DNA of 64,000 nucleotides from Saururus chinensis (GCA_035235625.1 CP141142.1:16212995-16276994); one strand, 5' to 3'. Counted from the first letter of the stretch, positions 46,905 through 60,611 are shown. The notes: generated by a model from the letters alone, not told the origin. Numbers and translations: made by a program.

Positions 46905-49900
46905 CCATGGGAAGGAAGTGTATGAATCATTTAAATTTTAATTTATAAATTAATTATACTTTAAATTTTTTATTTTTTTTATTTTTTTAAAATTATACAT
47001 AATTAAGAAAAAATTACTCTCTTGAAACACTTAATTTTTATCTCTTAAAAATTATTTTCTTTGATGTTATCTCTCAAGGTAGTTAAGGTTAAGGAATTCA
47101 TTTCCAATTACCTACACTAGGTAACTATTTTATAAATCGATTGATTGTTTTATACCGTGATTGATCATTCTCTATTTGTTCAAACTCATACACTCAATTA
47201 ATCTATCTTTTAAATCAAAAGAATCATCGATTAAGGAACTATAATCCTCATTTCTTAAACCGATCAATTCTTTGAACTTGTGATCAATCGTTTATATTAT
47301 TGTGATGGACAAATACACAAATTGATCAATCTATTAAACATTTATATCTTATCAATCTTTTTCACTAAACATGTTCTAAACTGATCAATCACTTATGTAC
47401 CATGTATTGACTTATTCTCGTGATCAAAGCAATGTCATAAAATATGTATTTTATGTCAAATTTATAATCTAAAAATAAATTTATCAAAGTGGAACGAAAA
47501 GATAACTCAAATCAGTATTTTTGTTAGGTAAAAGTAAGCGCATACATCATATTCACAAACTTTAGGGTAAAAAAGACCAAAGGTAAAAAATGGTAAAATT
47601 TTGAGATTTAAAAAGTGAAAAACGAAAAATTGACAAAATGATCGATGATTTATGTAAAGCGATCAATCGACACCTAAAATCCTTATGTGTAAAACGAAGC
47701 CAAGAGTTAGTGATTGATCTGCTTGTTAAAGCTATTAATTGGCTGATCAATTGTGAAGAAAAAAATAGGGAGCAATTGATCGCCTTATAGAAACGATCGA
47801 TTGCTAGAGCGGTTAGTTGCCAAATTTATGATTTTTCAGTTTTGGTTACAATTCCAAAATTAAAAACCTTTTTCTTTGTAGGGTTTGGGAATCAATAAAA
47901 ATGGATTGGAGCGTGATGGAGGACGAGAGAAGATCTTGAAAATTTAGAAAGCTTGTGTGGAGTCTCTTTAATAGAGTTTTAATAGAGTTGTCTTCTAGAA
48001 TAAGAAAATATCTACCATAAATTAAAAAGAGTAATTAGATGTGAGATTAGAGCACAAAATATATAGTGGTTTGCTAAAGTTTGTTGCTAAGAAGATCAAA
48101 TGAATGAAAGATTTATTTCAAGGGGGAGATAAAAGATCTATGTTGATCAAAAGAGTACAAATGAGAAGAATATCCAGCTATGACCGATAAACAAACATGA
48201 AATGGTTGATTTAAAATTCAAGAGTGATACAAAAAACTAGTTGGTTTAAAGAAAAATAAGTCTTTTGTTTATATAATTGGTAATTTTGTCATCTTTGGTT
48301 TACATAATGCATTGTTGATTTGGATAAAGTGTCTTACAGTTTTTCCCTACTTGGGTTTTTATGTAAAAATTTATGTATATTTTGGTTACTAATTTGATTG
48401 AAAATTTTTCGCTAGAACACATTGGAATTAGAAACACTTGATTAAACAAATTTTAGGTTTATTTTGATTAAAGGGGAAAATAAATCTTGTAACTTAATTG
48501 CGAATTATAAATACTTTATTTTCTCGATTTGTCTATGCCACAAACATAGACCAACAAACCAACATTATGAACACTTGTGATTTTCTCATTTTTGTCTAAA
48601 ACATTCAAAAATACTTTCTAAGATTTTTTTAAATAAAATATAAGTGTTTTGAACATTTGAGTGCGTGTAAAATTTACCTTTAATCAAAACACTCTTGATC
48701 AATTTTCAACCTTGAACTTTTAGAACTCGTCAGCTCCTATTTTTCAAGAATCAATTCCAAACTTAACTTTGAACACACCACTAATCTAATCAAATTATAA
48801 AAACTTATACATACACAATAATTAAAATTAGTTTTGATCATTGGAATTCTGCCAATTACAAGACATATCTCAATATGTTCTAACAATCTCACCATTTGGC
48901 TATTTCATGACAAAACTATATATGCCATGAAAATAAAAAATTATATTTTTTTGATAATTTAGTGCATTAACTTTCACCTATACAAAACATATATTTGACA
49001 CTTCTAATACTCAACTAAGACCGGTTGGAATTGATCTTAAAAAGTTTTGAACATGTACTTAGGCTATGCACTTAAGCAAAAATGAATTTGCATAGCATTG
49101 TTCAATTAAGTATGAAATAAGCATATTTTTATTGATTTTTCATAATTTTGTCCTCCCTGTTTTTGTCTAAAATAGTCAAAAAGTGAATCTAAAATTATAG
49201 AAATCATATAATAAAAACATATGTCAAGCAATCAACCACTAATTCATTAGAAAAATACACAATAATCATAAATGTCTCAGAATATCTACTAGTTAAACAT
49301 CCACTAGTTTCACAATACATAAAAATGAGCATCAAGGTACATATCATGAACTAAAAAATATTTTAACTAGAAATATATCAAAATTAATCATAAAAAAACA
49401 TAAAAACTAGTTAGCAGCACCTCTATCCACTTTAGCATCTCTAACATTATATGCACATTCTGAGATATATGATTGATTGCTTTTGAACATATTTAAATAT
49501 ATTTTGATTTTAAAAAAATATCCAGTAAATTCCAATGTTAAAAAACAATCTTGTTTGGTTAAAAGCACCTCATTTGTATTTCTAGAACTCAAAATAAAAA
49601 TTAAACAAGCAAAAACAAGTGACGTTGAGCTATTTCATTAATTTTTGTTAATTAGACACTTAAACCAAGGACATCTACAAACTAATGATCATTGATACCA
49701 CTTCTTACATTAGTCCTCTACATTGGTTAGTGAATTTTAATTTTTTTTTTCATTTTAACTATTTCTTATTATGTTTTGAGGAAACCATCACTTCTAACTC
49801 ATTTCTCTCAATCATAAATTTCACAAGGTCCTTATTCAAAAGAGACAAACTCCTCTAAACTCTAGTAAAGAAAAAGTTCGCATTCTTGACTCACTTTGCT

Positions 49901-50389
49901 AGTTTATATTTACAAAAATCTTCTAAAAGAGAAATAAAACATATGAAGAACCAATATTTGAGTATCTTTTTTTGAATTTCTTTTCTTTTTATTTCATTAT
50001 TCTAGGGTCTGACTCTTTTGGAATCCTCTCAACTTGCATCATTCAATTCTTTTCATTTATGACAATTTTTTTTTATGTCATCTAGATGAGAGCTTTTACA
50101 CTAGCCTAGGCCGTCCTAAGTAGGTCACCCTTCCCCATCATCTTTACGATGATAATTTTATTGTACAAATTAACGAAGTAAACAATTACAAGTTCATGAG
50201 TCATTACAATAATTTTTAAGTTTCTAATTCCTACATAGAAGTCTAACAAGTTCCTCTAATTAGATCACTAAGACTTTACTAGAATATAAATTTTTAAATC
50301 AACTAGTGTTTAAGAATCCTCTTTCGAATGTCAATCATAAATTTGACTTGAGTTAAACATGATGTATGCAAGCTTTTGAAAATCAAAGA
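46905..50389. other. AT-rich intergenic DNA, partly Helitron and old LTR remains
   Basis: Between 47140 and 47820 the words gatcaat, atcgat and gatcgatt are strikingly frequent. Near 48878 aacaatctcaccatttggc resembles a sequence common in plant Ty1/copia LTRs (ctccccctttggc). No gene recognised. Confidence 0.4.
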
Positions 50390-51019
50390 TGTAACGCCCG
50401 AGATTTTTCATCCCTTTTTTCTTAAAACTCATAGAAAATTTTTTTTCTTCTACGATAAATCGGAGTCAAAACGACAAAATCAAAACCTGTATAAACAGTT
50501 TATAATTTAAAACATCATATGGTTAAACATCGTACTGTCAAATCAAATATCCTCAGGCGCTACTCGAAAACACACGTACGAATAAATTGCTATGATCATA
50601 GACTTTTAAATACAAATCACTCCCCCAGGCATCCCTGAGTGCAAGTCCCATAACAGTCCACAGACTCATCCAAATGAAAGTCCAGAATAAACATCATGAT
50701 GTCTCGTCTCACCCAATACAGGAGATCGTGGCACAAATAAACTCGCAGAGAGTCAAGCATATACCTGAGTCAACGGGAATCAATCAACCGCTGAAACGAG
50801 CATCCATCTCTAGGAGCTCTCCGCACAACCTGCAAAACCTCCCGTACAACGGGGCTAAAAAGTAGGGTGGTGAGTATTTTCATACTCAGTAGGAAAATAC
50901 CCAGTAGGGGAAATCCCAAAGGTGAACTCAAAAGTTCATAAATGCATGCGTCATGCAACTCAAACATGAAGCAGAAGCATATCAATATCATATCGTGCAC
51001 ATACACATACGATCATATC

Positions 51020-51440
51020 AAAGGCACCATCGTGCCACAGACATACCGAAGGCACCATCGTGCCAAAATCATACCAAATCAAACTTACACAAACACCCTT
51101 ATCCAGGGCCATACAACTTACTCGTACCACTGTACGCATACTCATACAACATACGCATACTTGTACGACCTTACTCGTACAATCGTATGCTCACTCATAC
51201 AGCTTACACATACTTGTATGACCTTACTCGTATAATCAGGCTCGTACAACCTCACTCGTACAGTCTGCACAAAATCATACTTACTGTCTTACTCAGAAAC
51301 ATATTCTCACAATCGTACCCATACTCTTACAGTCGTGCTCATACTCATACGCTTACAGTCCTGCTCATACACACTCTTACAGTCCTGCTCATACACACTC
51401 TCACAGTCGTACTCACACTCATACAGTCGTACTCATACAC
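51020..51440. repeat. Degenerate tandem repeats within the solo LTR (aggcaccatcgtgcc; ctcgtacaatcgtactcatac)
   Basis: Two copies of aaggcaccatcgtgcca at about 51020-51065 are followed by a long degenerate array of catac/tcgtac words. Confidence 0.7.
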
Positions 51441-51688
51441 ATAATCGTACACATATCAACGACCACTGAAGCTCATTACAACTAATAAGCTCCAACGTCA
51501 AAATGGAAAAGAATGCCACTGGGGCAACACCTTAACCTCCGGGGAGTAACTAGACGCCATGGACTTTTCCGAAGGTAAGGCACACCAATGCTCATGGGGC
51601 ACTGGATCAAACAGGTAAGAGTAGATCCATGATACTACTTACCTGAGCGCGCAAACATAAACACCCACACATAAGGGGTCATACAATT

Positions 51689-51828
51689 GCCCACTATAAT
51701 GGGTCTTATAGTGCCAGAAAATCGCCCACCATAATGGGTCTTATAGTGCCAGAGAATTGCCCACCATAATGGGTCTTATAGTGCCATAAAATTGCCCACC
51801 ATAATGGGTCTTATAGTGCCATTGCCAC
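51689..51828. repeat. 35 bp tandem repeat, four copies
   Basis: Units start gcccaccataatgggtctta at 51689, 51724, 51759 and 51794, nearly identical. Confidence 0.9.
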
Positions 51829-51834
51829 TCTTGG

Positions 51835-51915
51835 GCAAAAAACATACAGTGCCACTTGGGCAGAAACGTACAGTGCCACTTGGGCGTAAACGCATGCTGC
51901 CACTCTTGGGCGGAA
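51835..51915. repeat. ~24 bp tandem repeat (cttgggcrgaaacgtacagt)
   Basis: About four copies, immediately after the 35 bp array. Confidence 0.75.
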
Positions 51916-51919
51916 ACAT

Positions 51920-52090
51920 ACAACGCTCTCAACAGAGCATCAAACGTCTGGGCTTGTACAGCACACAGACCGAATCAAAAACATACTTCGCTCTCAATGA
52001 AGCATCAAACGTCTGGGCTTATACAGCACACAGACCAAATCAAACATACATCGCTCTCAATAGAGCATTAGACGTCCGGTGCTCTATACA
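51920..52090. repeat. ~64 bp tandem repeat, three copies
   Basis: Units begin cgctctcaa at 51924, 51989 and 52052 and contain catcaaacgtctgggctt and acagcacacagacc. Confidence 0.85.
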
Positions 52091-52814
52091 GCACATAGAC
52101 AACATCCCGCAGGATAAACACCATGGCAAGACATGATAAATGCTCAACTGACTCATTAGCGGCCAGCTCAAACACGGAACTTAATCCGTCGAACCCTCAG
52201 GTCTCAAACTCACAATGCTATCATTAGTTGTGCTTATAATTCAAGTTTGAATTAAGTATATTATGCGGTATAATTATGCCACACAAACTCACAGTCCTCG
52301 ACTGGTCAACCCGAAGCTGAGCCAGATCCTAAACCCAAGTTCGTCAGGGCAGCAGACTTCACTTAGCCGTCCACATCATGGACAAAACTCATCGTACAAC
52401 CAACCCTTACAGTCTTACATACTTCGCCATCCATCTTATGGCCAAAACATTTTACACTGACATCCTCAAATAACGCTCCTCAGAGCCAACCCAGTTGTCT
52501 CCCTCTTACTTATATCTCACTTATTATACTTACTTTTCACTTCATAATCTGTACGTTATGCTTGTACCATTATGAACGCTCTTACTGTCTGACGAACGCC
52601 CAACATACAATCCACCCCAAACTGATCCATTCTAATCCTTGCCCATCATACTCTTATCCTCTGTCTTACGCTTACACAACCGTATCCAAATTTAGACAAA
52701 ACCTCTGTCAACTCTTACTGTCCATCGCCCATACCTCTGCCCACATAGTCATCATGCATACGTATGTCTCACACATACGTATAACGCACACATACGGTCA
52801 TACATACGTAAATT

Positions 52815-53090
52815 ACAAACATGCACGCTAGCCATCACTAGCACATGCATACATACATCAAACATACACGCTAGCCATCACTAGCACATACCCACATTCA
52901 TACATACGTCAAACATGCATGCTAGCCATCACTAGCACATGCATACATCAAACGTACACGCTAGTCATCTCTAGCACATGCACACACATTCATACATACT
53001 TCAAACATGCACGCTAGCCATCACTAGCACATGCATAACACATACGTAGCATACTGACATATTTGCTAGCCATCGCTGGCGCATACATAA
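52815..53090. repeat. Tandem gctagccatcactagcac repeats, about six copies
   Basis: Copies are separated by atgcatacatacatcaaac-type spacers of variable length. The core is itself a partial palindrome (gctag...ctagc). Confidence 0.85.
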
Positions 53091-53279
53091 TCCACATCCA
53101 TAAAACGTGCATACATCTCATGCATATCAATCATATCATACAATCATGCTTACACGCACATCATGCAATCGGATCGTTACTTAACATCCAAGCATGGAAT
53201 CATACAATCCTAGCATACTGCTACTCATTCAAAGCATGCTTCATGAATTTACGAGTTCAAAGCTCCCCTACCTCGTAAT

Positions 53280-54990
53280 CATGACGTTTGATGGCAAGCA
53301 CACGACGATGGCGGCATCGGCGGCGGAGTTGGCGGTCAAAACCATTGCCTGGCTGAGAGAGCTGCTGTCCCGAGGATTTTAGGATGCGCCGGAACTATCA
53401 CAGCCAAACAGGGTGTTAGAAATCAATGCGGTAAAACCCGGAAACCACGGCGGCACACTAGGGCGGCCGGGAGAAATATCATGCCAACATAAGTGGCGAT
53501 GCAACCAAATGTTGAGGGTGTACTCACTGAAGATCAGCCGGTGGCTAAAAAGTGCGCAGCCGGCCACAAGACGTCGAAATCAGCCATGGACAGCACCCAA
53601 CGGCGACGATTTCAGTCAACAAGGGCCCACATAAGGGCGGAGAGCGTGGGGCAACACTCGAGAACAAAGGAGAGGTGGAGGACAGCTCTGTGTCAACTCC
53701 AATCGGTGGCAAAGCCATTCGATGATCGGGCGGCACAAAAGCGGCGCCTAAGCCCAAAAGCACACGCATGGCCACATGCACACGCGACCCAAAGGGCGGG
53801 GGAGAGGGCTGAATGGAGATGACCCAAGGCCCACAAAAGCCAACAGGGCTAAGGCCCTAGCGGTGGCCAATCTAAGCAGCGACAACGCCGATTGCCACCC
53901 ACAACCAATACCCATGGTGCAGGCGACTGTGCATCTCGCACGACAGAAAGCAGGGGGAGGGTTCAGGGTCGAGCAAAGGCTATGAGGCCGTCACTGGCCA
54001 AGGCCTGTGCAGGTGAACTCGTCCACCTTCTGTCACAGTAAGTCATACAAATTCTTGCCCGAGGCCGTCCGGTACCGACGGCGTAAAATGGGCAAGAGGG
54101 GTCAATGACACACATGCCGGTAAGGCGGAACTAGCTGCAAGTATGGGCCGCAAGGCTGAACAAGGCCCAGAGGGGTGGCCCATTGGCATCACCGGGCTGG
54201 GGCGGAGCCGAACTAAGGTCCACCAAATCAAATCCGGCGTCCGACTGATAACGTCAGTCACAACGTCCAAAACGGACGTAGACCAAAATAGGGGACGACC
54301 GGAGAAAACCAATAAGGGCAGAGCGGCCATGGGGTCGGAGGCTGAATCGGGCATGGAGGTGTGGTCCACTGCCTTCGCCGGAGCAAGGCGAGGCTGGGGG
54401 AAGGCCGAATCGGCCACAAATCACCGCCGACGGCCACTGTTTGCCCAAAACAGTGCGTCGGCAGAACAGTGCAGAAAGGGGGAAATGAGATGGGGCGGCG
54501 GTGCAGAGGCCCCCCGGGCCGGGAGGAGTGGCCTCCCGCCGTCGCCGGAGCAAGGCGGTGCCAGACGGAGCACAGCCGGCCGTGGCTCGCCCCCGGCGGC
54601 CACGAAATCGTCCAAACAGACGTCCGGCGAAAATAGGGCAGATGGGGAAACGGAGAGGGACGGCGGAGCAGAGGCCATCCGGGGCCGGGGGGAGTGTCCT
54701 CCCACCGTCGCCGGCCCATGGCGAAACCATGGACGGCCGGCCGGCCCTCGCCGGCCCACGGCGGCGGCGGAATCCAAAAAAAGACAGTGGGGAGGCTAAC
54801 CGGAAAAGAGGGTAGCGCGGCCGTGGGCGGCTGGGGCAGTGGCCCCTCGGCGTCGCACCGCCGGGGCGGAGCCTGTGCCAGCGTCCTGCGGCCTGCCGGC
54901 GGCCGGTGGCCGGCGGGGACAGAGAACAGACGGGAAGGGGGGGTGGCGCACTGTTCATTGCCCAGGAGGTTCTGGATCGGGCGATCCCGA
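53280..54990. repeat. GC-rich island in the solo LTR with ~165 bp degenerate repeats
   Basis: About 1.7 kb of CpG-rich sequence. From about 54240 to 54880 four diverged copies of a roughly 165 bp unit can be traced by the words gtccaaaacggacgt, gcccaaaacagtgcgt and gtccaaacagacgt and by cgccgtcgccggagcaaggc. Long open frames on both strands are compositional. Confidence 0.6.
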
Positions 54991-55276
54991 TCCCGATCTG
55001 AATTTTCTTTTTTATTTTTTTTATTTTTTCTTTTTCCAAACGTATCCCCAACACGCGTTAACCCACTAGTTACGCATCAAACCTCTAAAATTCGCGCTGT
55101 AAGCGCGCAGCGAGGCCCGTGGCCCGCGACTAAGCCCCACACCCGACTCTACTGGAAAAAATATGGAGGAAATATACAAATACGCATACGCTGAAACATC
55201 ACATTTTCCTACCAAAAATTACCAGAAAAATGGCAGGAAAATCCCAGAAAATCGTAGAAAAATCAGGGACCTTACA

Positions 55277-55837
55277 AAAGAAGTGCAACATCAAGAAAAA
55301 GAAAATAAAAAAATTCTTCACTCTCCTTGGTGCATTCCTCTCTTAGTTAAAGTACTTTGACCACACATTCATGGTGTTTTAGCTTAATTGATCATTAATA
55401 ATCTTCAAACTAAGAGCTAAACATCCAAAAATCACAAAAACAAGCTATAAAGACAAAAAACAACTAATTTTTTTGTGTTTTTGAATCTTTTTCTTTTTGG
55501 TTTTTTTTCATTCAAAACCTATGAATAAAAACAACCATGAAAAACAATGTAAATGAAAACAAAACTAAAAAACATGTGCATGTTTAGAAGATAGAAAAAA
55601 CTAACTCCTGGACAATAAACACATCACATCTAAGTGGTGAACTTTGCCTCCTTAGGCTTGCCTAACAAACCAATCCTAAGACAATCTAAGGGCTTATTAT
55701 TGAAACTACTAAATTAAGATCTAAGGTTATCTAAGTCATTTTTATAATCTAAACTTGCAAACTTTTCTTTCCGTTGACTTGAGTAACCTTCTTTGGTATC
55801 GATATGTGCATGTGCTTTCTAATCGACATGCCTTTGG
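55277..55837. other. Spacer between the solo LTR and the chromovirus LTR
   Basis: AT-rich. No gene recognised. Confidence 0.4.
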
Positions 55838-56090
55838 TGTCATGCCTTGACACACGTCACCCCTAAATTGAACCCGGTCCAAGGAGTACATGGCACGCAA
55901 CACGACTAAGTGGAGTTGAAATGCGGAAGACTTAACTCATCCTTAGGTAAATACACAATGGAGTAGCACACAAACATTTTGTACAAAAGCCAATAGAGCA
56001 AATAAAAGACTACTAATTCATGTCTTAGTCTAGTCATACCCACATCAACTAGTCATAAAATAAGACAAGCCCCCAATGGCTAAATAAGTA

Positions 56091-56544
56091 TAAGCCAATA
56101 ATTGAAACAACGTCTAAGCCAACAATAGCCAAATAAAGTGTGAAGTAGAGTTAAATGTATATATCTCAACATGACATAGAATCAAACTAACAAAAACCAA
56201 GTATCTCCATAACCTTCTCTCAATAACTGGCACCATCCTCATGCTCAACATAGAGCCCATTCAAAGAACCTTCATGGCACGACATGCAGCCCCAAACAAA
56301 ATAACAAAACAAAGAGGTAAGCCAATAATTGAAACAACGTCTAAGCCAACAATAGCCAAATAAAGTGTGAAGTAGAGTTAAATGTATATATCTCAACATG
56401 ACATAGAATCAAACTATCAAAAACCAAGTATCTCCATAACCTTCTCTCAATAACTGGCACCATCCTCATGCTCAACATAGAGCCCATTCAAAGAACCTTC
56501 ATGGCACGACATGCAGCCCCAAACAAAATAACAAAACAAAGAGG
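56091..56544. repeat. 227 bp tandem duplication, nearly identical copies
   Basis: 56091-56317 and 56318-56544 match except for about one base (caaactaac against caaactatc). Recent in origin by sequence identity. Confidence 0.95.
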
Positions 56545-56639
56545 GGTGAGCTAATGCTTAATAAGGGTTTTTAATACATAATGTAAAATTATGAAGATAT
56601 CACATGCATTATCAATATAACAATCATCACATAATCATT

Positions 56640-56960
56640 TACCACACCCATTCATCATGGGATAATCACATATATCCATGCCACTTGTGCATCATGTTCT
56701 AGTTCTCATTCCATCAACATATACTGCCACCTGCGCATCATGTTGAATATATTCCATATATACATAATCATGCCACCTGCATATCATGATGTATAACATA
56801 TTCCATAAACACATAGTTATACTACTTACATATTATAATGTATAACATATTCCATAAACACATAATAATACTATCTGCATATCATGCTATAACCTACATT
56901 CCATAAACAAATATCATGCCACATGTGCATCATGAGTTCATCAATAGCTCATAAAATATA
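56640..56960. repeat. ~60-65 bp degenerate tandem repeats (atgccacctgcgcatcatg)
   Basis: About six copies with spacers of the form ttccataaacacataa. Confidence 0.75.
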
Positions 56961-57249
56961 TACACATCATGTGTAAACCATATGAATCTCATTATAACCA
57001 TCACATCCTGCATGAATCAATTCTAAACGTTCATATCATGCATAATCATTTCTCAATATAAACATTCACCAAGCAAAATCAAGTATATCCATCACACACC
57101 ATCCATGCAAATTCATACTATAATTACATGTGTAACATAAGCTTCATTGTTCCTACACAGCCTATGCCAATGAGCAATATATCTTATACACATGCAACAA
57201 ATCAATAGTGAATGTCTCACAATTAAAAAAACAATCAACCCACTCACCT

Positions 57250-57475
57250 AGGACAAGCCCTTGCAAGGAAGGTCTGAATTCCTATAAAAGGAAAATTAGA
57301 GTGGTTGGGTGGGTTCCCTAACTGGGAAGGTACCCCCTGCTCACCTAAGACAATCCTTAGAAATGAAGGTCTGAATTCCAAGAAGGAAAACTAGAGGAGC
57401 TTGCTCTCCCAGGACTAACCTTGCAAGGGAAAGTCTGAATTCATCGAAAGGAAAACTAGAGTAGCGTGGTAAGCC
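57250..57475. repeat. Three tandem copies of a ggtctgaattc...ggaaaactagag unit
   Basis: Copies of 65-95 bp, near 57250, 57345 and 57415, each carrying the acc-aag-aca start and the aaggaaaactagag end. Confidence 0.7.
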
Positions 57476-60400
57476 AGTGCACGTGGACATACCATTCTAG
57501 ATTCTCAGGGTCCAAATAACTTATAAAATAAACTCACATAGCAATATGTTCATCTCAACCTGGGAGGCACCACGTTCTCGAAGGAACACTAAACGAAAAC
57601 ATGACCTTTTGGACCCAAAACTGATTCGATAAGCCTCGAAACGATTAATTCGACATCTAATGGCATCCAATTGCACCTAATTAATCAATCATAGCTAATC
57701 ACGGTTAATCTTTTTTATAGATCATTTTAATTATGTATGTAACATAGTACATAAGTGAAGAAATGATAAATGAGTCCAAGCATAAATAAACATGCTCAAA
57801 TCGGTCCATATGTGCATAAAACACTATTCATTTGTGTCAAATAAAATTACAAATGTCTAAGTAAGAGTGTTACATAAGTGATAGTATTCAAACCTAAACT
57901 AAAACATTAAGAAACATGAACAAACTATAATCAATGTTATATATGAAAACATCCATAATTTTATCATGGTCCTATCCAACTGAAATCATGGAGTAAATAT
58001 GTAGAGAACATTGAAATACAAGTTCAAGACACGGATAACACAATGCTAGACCTAGACATGTACAAACATATTCATACTTAAGCTAAGACATGTGAAACAT
58101 AATTCATCTAAAATTAATATAACATGTACAAGCATACATACATGAACATGGTTAAGACCTACTCGAAACATCAAGTAATTATGAAGAAGTCATCTAATTA
58201 TGAATTTAAAACAAGTAAAATATCATACTAAAACTAAACAAGTATAGTCCTAATCATGTTTGAGCTAAATCATAATTCAAGGATGGTTCTCATGCAATCA
58301 CATTAGCATTTATAGGTTTTTAAAATATACTGAAATAATGAAACTAAATCCTACTAGAGCTAAGTCGTCCTCAATCTAAAAGTATGATCATGATCCTGCT
58401 AATCCTCACCAAAAGATCCCGCAAAACTAGGTCGCTGAGTATACTAATACCCAGTAGGAAAGCTGAATAACATGAATGTGAAATGTCATATCATTTTATG
58501 CAAGTCTATTAGGTTTTCACTTGAACCATTTATAAAAAACAATTCTTATTATAATTTTCCATTAGTTTCCCCCTTTAGGAAAACTAATAACTTGCCTAAT
58601 CTATAAACATAAAGATACATCAGATGTCAACCTAAGTGACAAATGATACATTCACCATAGACCACCTGCAAAGGATAATCTATGATGAAACCTTGGAATC
58701 CACTAGGAAGTGTCATTTCCCAACATAGCCCCTAAGGACTTGACCATAGTGGAAGGGCATGGCCCACAACTGCACATGAATAGAAGTGCTGAAAGATGCC
58801 AACCAAGCAAAATGTCGTGACCCTGATTGTACGTACACTAAATGATCCTTAATAGATTGGTGGTGAGCCTAGCTCACGCAAAGCTCCCTCCAATGGGGAG
58901 GTGCAACTTCACGATCAAATCAAATGGCTCATTAATAGAGCTTAGACTCATAGATCAACCCTAACCCCATTAGCATCATCAGACTAGGTTAAGACCCTAA
59001 AACCACCCTTGGTTCATCAACTAAGTCGGTTGCCATGTCAAAACCCCCATTCAATTCATAAATGGGCTTTCAACACCTCTAAAGGTAATTTAGTCTTCAT
59101 CTTGATTTGGTGTCAACCCCCAATCCAAATCCCTCTTCCCTTATCAGTTAATCTTTATCAATCTTCATGCATTTGTTCCTAAGATGCAATTATGTACATA
59201 CAACAAATTAATAAAGACTAAACATCTCATACATAATCCAACCATATCATTTTTAGGGTTTAGGCTAAAAAAAGTCATTAGGGAGCCCAACGTACTCTTT
59301 GGGTAGGGCTTTGGCTGAAAGAACGGTGAAATTTCTATTAAATTTCGAAAATAGTCCATATGTACCATATGGCGTATATATGTACTATACAGGATAAGCC
59401 ATATCCCCTACTACGACTATATATACTAAACTGGCTCCTTTGTAGAGAACCAGTTTAGTTTTTTTTTACCATGGGCCTTGAAACCTAGCCCACTGGGCCC
59501 ATCCCAGTGGCCCTGTTTCAGGTCGGGTCAATAATAATAACAATAGGCCGGGTGGGCCGGGTCTAGCTGATCAGACACACACCAGGCTTGCTACTGGTAA
59601 TCTTCTACCTCTAGAAGATGACCCTCAGGGGGTGAAGCCGGAAGACCAGCTCCAACTCCCTCTTTTTGATGATAGCTCCGTGCCGGAAAGGTGTGACGAA
59701 GTAGAGCTTGGTGGCCTCCATGAACCACCCTCACAGTTCCACGGCAAACCGCCCAAACTGCCAAAACACAGCTTGGCGAATCAAATTAGAAGCTTTTTTT
59801 CACTCTCCGGCAGCGAACTCCAGCGAACAGAGATTGGGCTTTTGCCAAGACGCACGGAAATGGAAGGGGGCCACTAGCAGAAGTTCCCTTGGTGGCTGCC
59901 CAACAACACCATCTCCCGATTCAAAACCCCCTTTTGTTGTTTCTCCCCGGCGACTGTGTGCACACTTTGTTAGATTTAATCCGGCGATCGGAGTTTTTGG
60001 CCTAAAAGGGAGGTCTGGCTGTCCTGTGAAAAAGGATTAGCCGACCAACAGGTTTTAAAAGAAATTACAATAAGACAACACTATTCAACAAAATTTTAGG
60101 AAGTGTGATTCCATAAATCAATGTTCATGTAAATTATAAAAACAGTGAATTGCATAAATCACTATTAATGTAATTTACATTTAAATTTATTTAACAAAAC
60201 CCCACTAATCTCAACTCAAAGACTAAGGTAGCAATCCTACCTTAAATGCTGGTTTGCTGTCGATCCACCACCACTAGAGCTTCGCCGTCGACCACCTTCT
60301 TCCTCTCAATGTCCTCTAATTTTTCCAAGGCGCAATTAGGGCTAGAATTTGGGGAACACTCATATTTATAGAGGAAATTAGGGTTTAATTGGATAAGAAC

Positions 60401-60611
60401 TAAACCAAGTAGGTTAGGGATTCCTAGGTGGCTTAGACTCTCCTAAATTAAGGGGTTCGTCAACTACTTAATTGGGCCTGCAAATCTTTATGCACAACCC
60501 AAAAATTATTTTTGCATACCCCAAATTCTGCAAATCCCCCAAAAATCTAAAAAAATAGGAAAACGTTAGGAAAAATTCTTGAAAAATACCTAAAATTTCC
60601 TGAACATTACA

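Larger units (their letters stand above)
50390..55276. mobile_element. 4.9 kb solo LTR of a Ty3/gypsy-type retrotransposon
   Basis: It begins tgtaacgcccgagatttttc and ends tcagggaccttaca, so the ends are TG...CA with near-inverted termini. It is flanked by a perfect AAAGA duplication (50385-50389 and 55277-55281). There are no gag, protease, reverse transcriptase or integrase domains, and no second LTR, so this is a complete solo LTR of 4887 bp. Such lengths occur among plant chromovirus and Tat-type LTRs but are at the long end. Internally it holds several tandem arrays and a GC-rich block. All open frames in it look like repeat or composition artefacts. Confidence 0.8.
55838..60611 (-). mobile_element. 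3' LTR of a minus-strand Ty3/gypsy chromovirus (left limit provisional)
   Basis: The LTR start is clear: on the minus strand tgtaatgttcagg begins at 60611, directly after a polypurine tract. A TATA-like ctataaatatgag lies on the same strand at about 60362-60375, some 240 bases in. The far end is less certain. tgtcatgccttgacac at 55838 is my best candidate, giving about 4.8 kb, but the outer flank needed to test a target duplication is outside the window. Several tandem arrays lie inside. Plus-strand frames at 59632-60040 are shadows. Confidence 0.5.

Noticed and set aside
51689-53090. CRISPR-like regularly spaced repeats
   Set aside because: Plant nuclear context, head-to-tail minisatellites without unique spacers and no cas genes.
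54043-55194. Long frames up to 266 codons on both strands in the GC-rich island
   Set aside because: GC-rich composition removes stop codons; the region is degenerate tandem repeat DNA and none of the proteins has a known domain.
59632-60040. Plus-strand frames of 81 and 110 codons
   Set aside because: They lie inside the minus-strand LTR near its promoter and have no recognisable domain.
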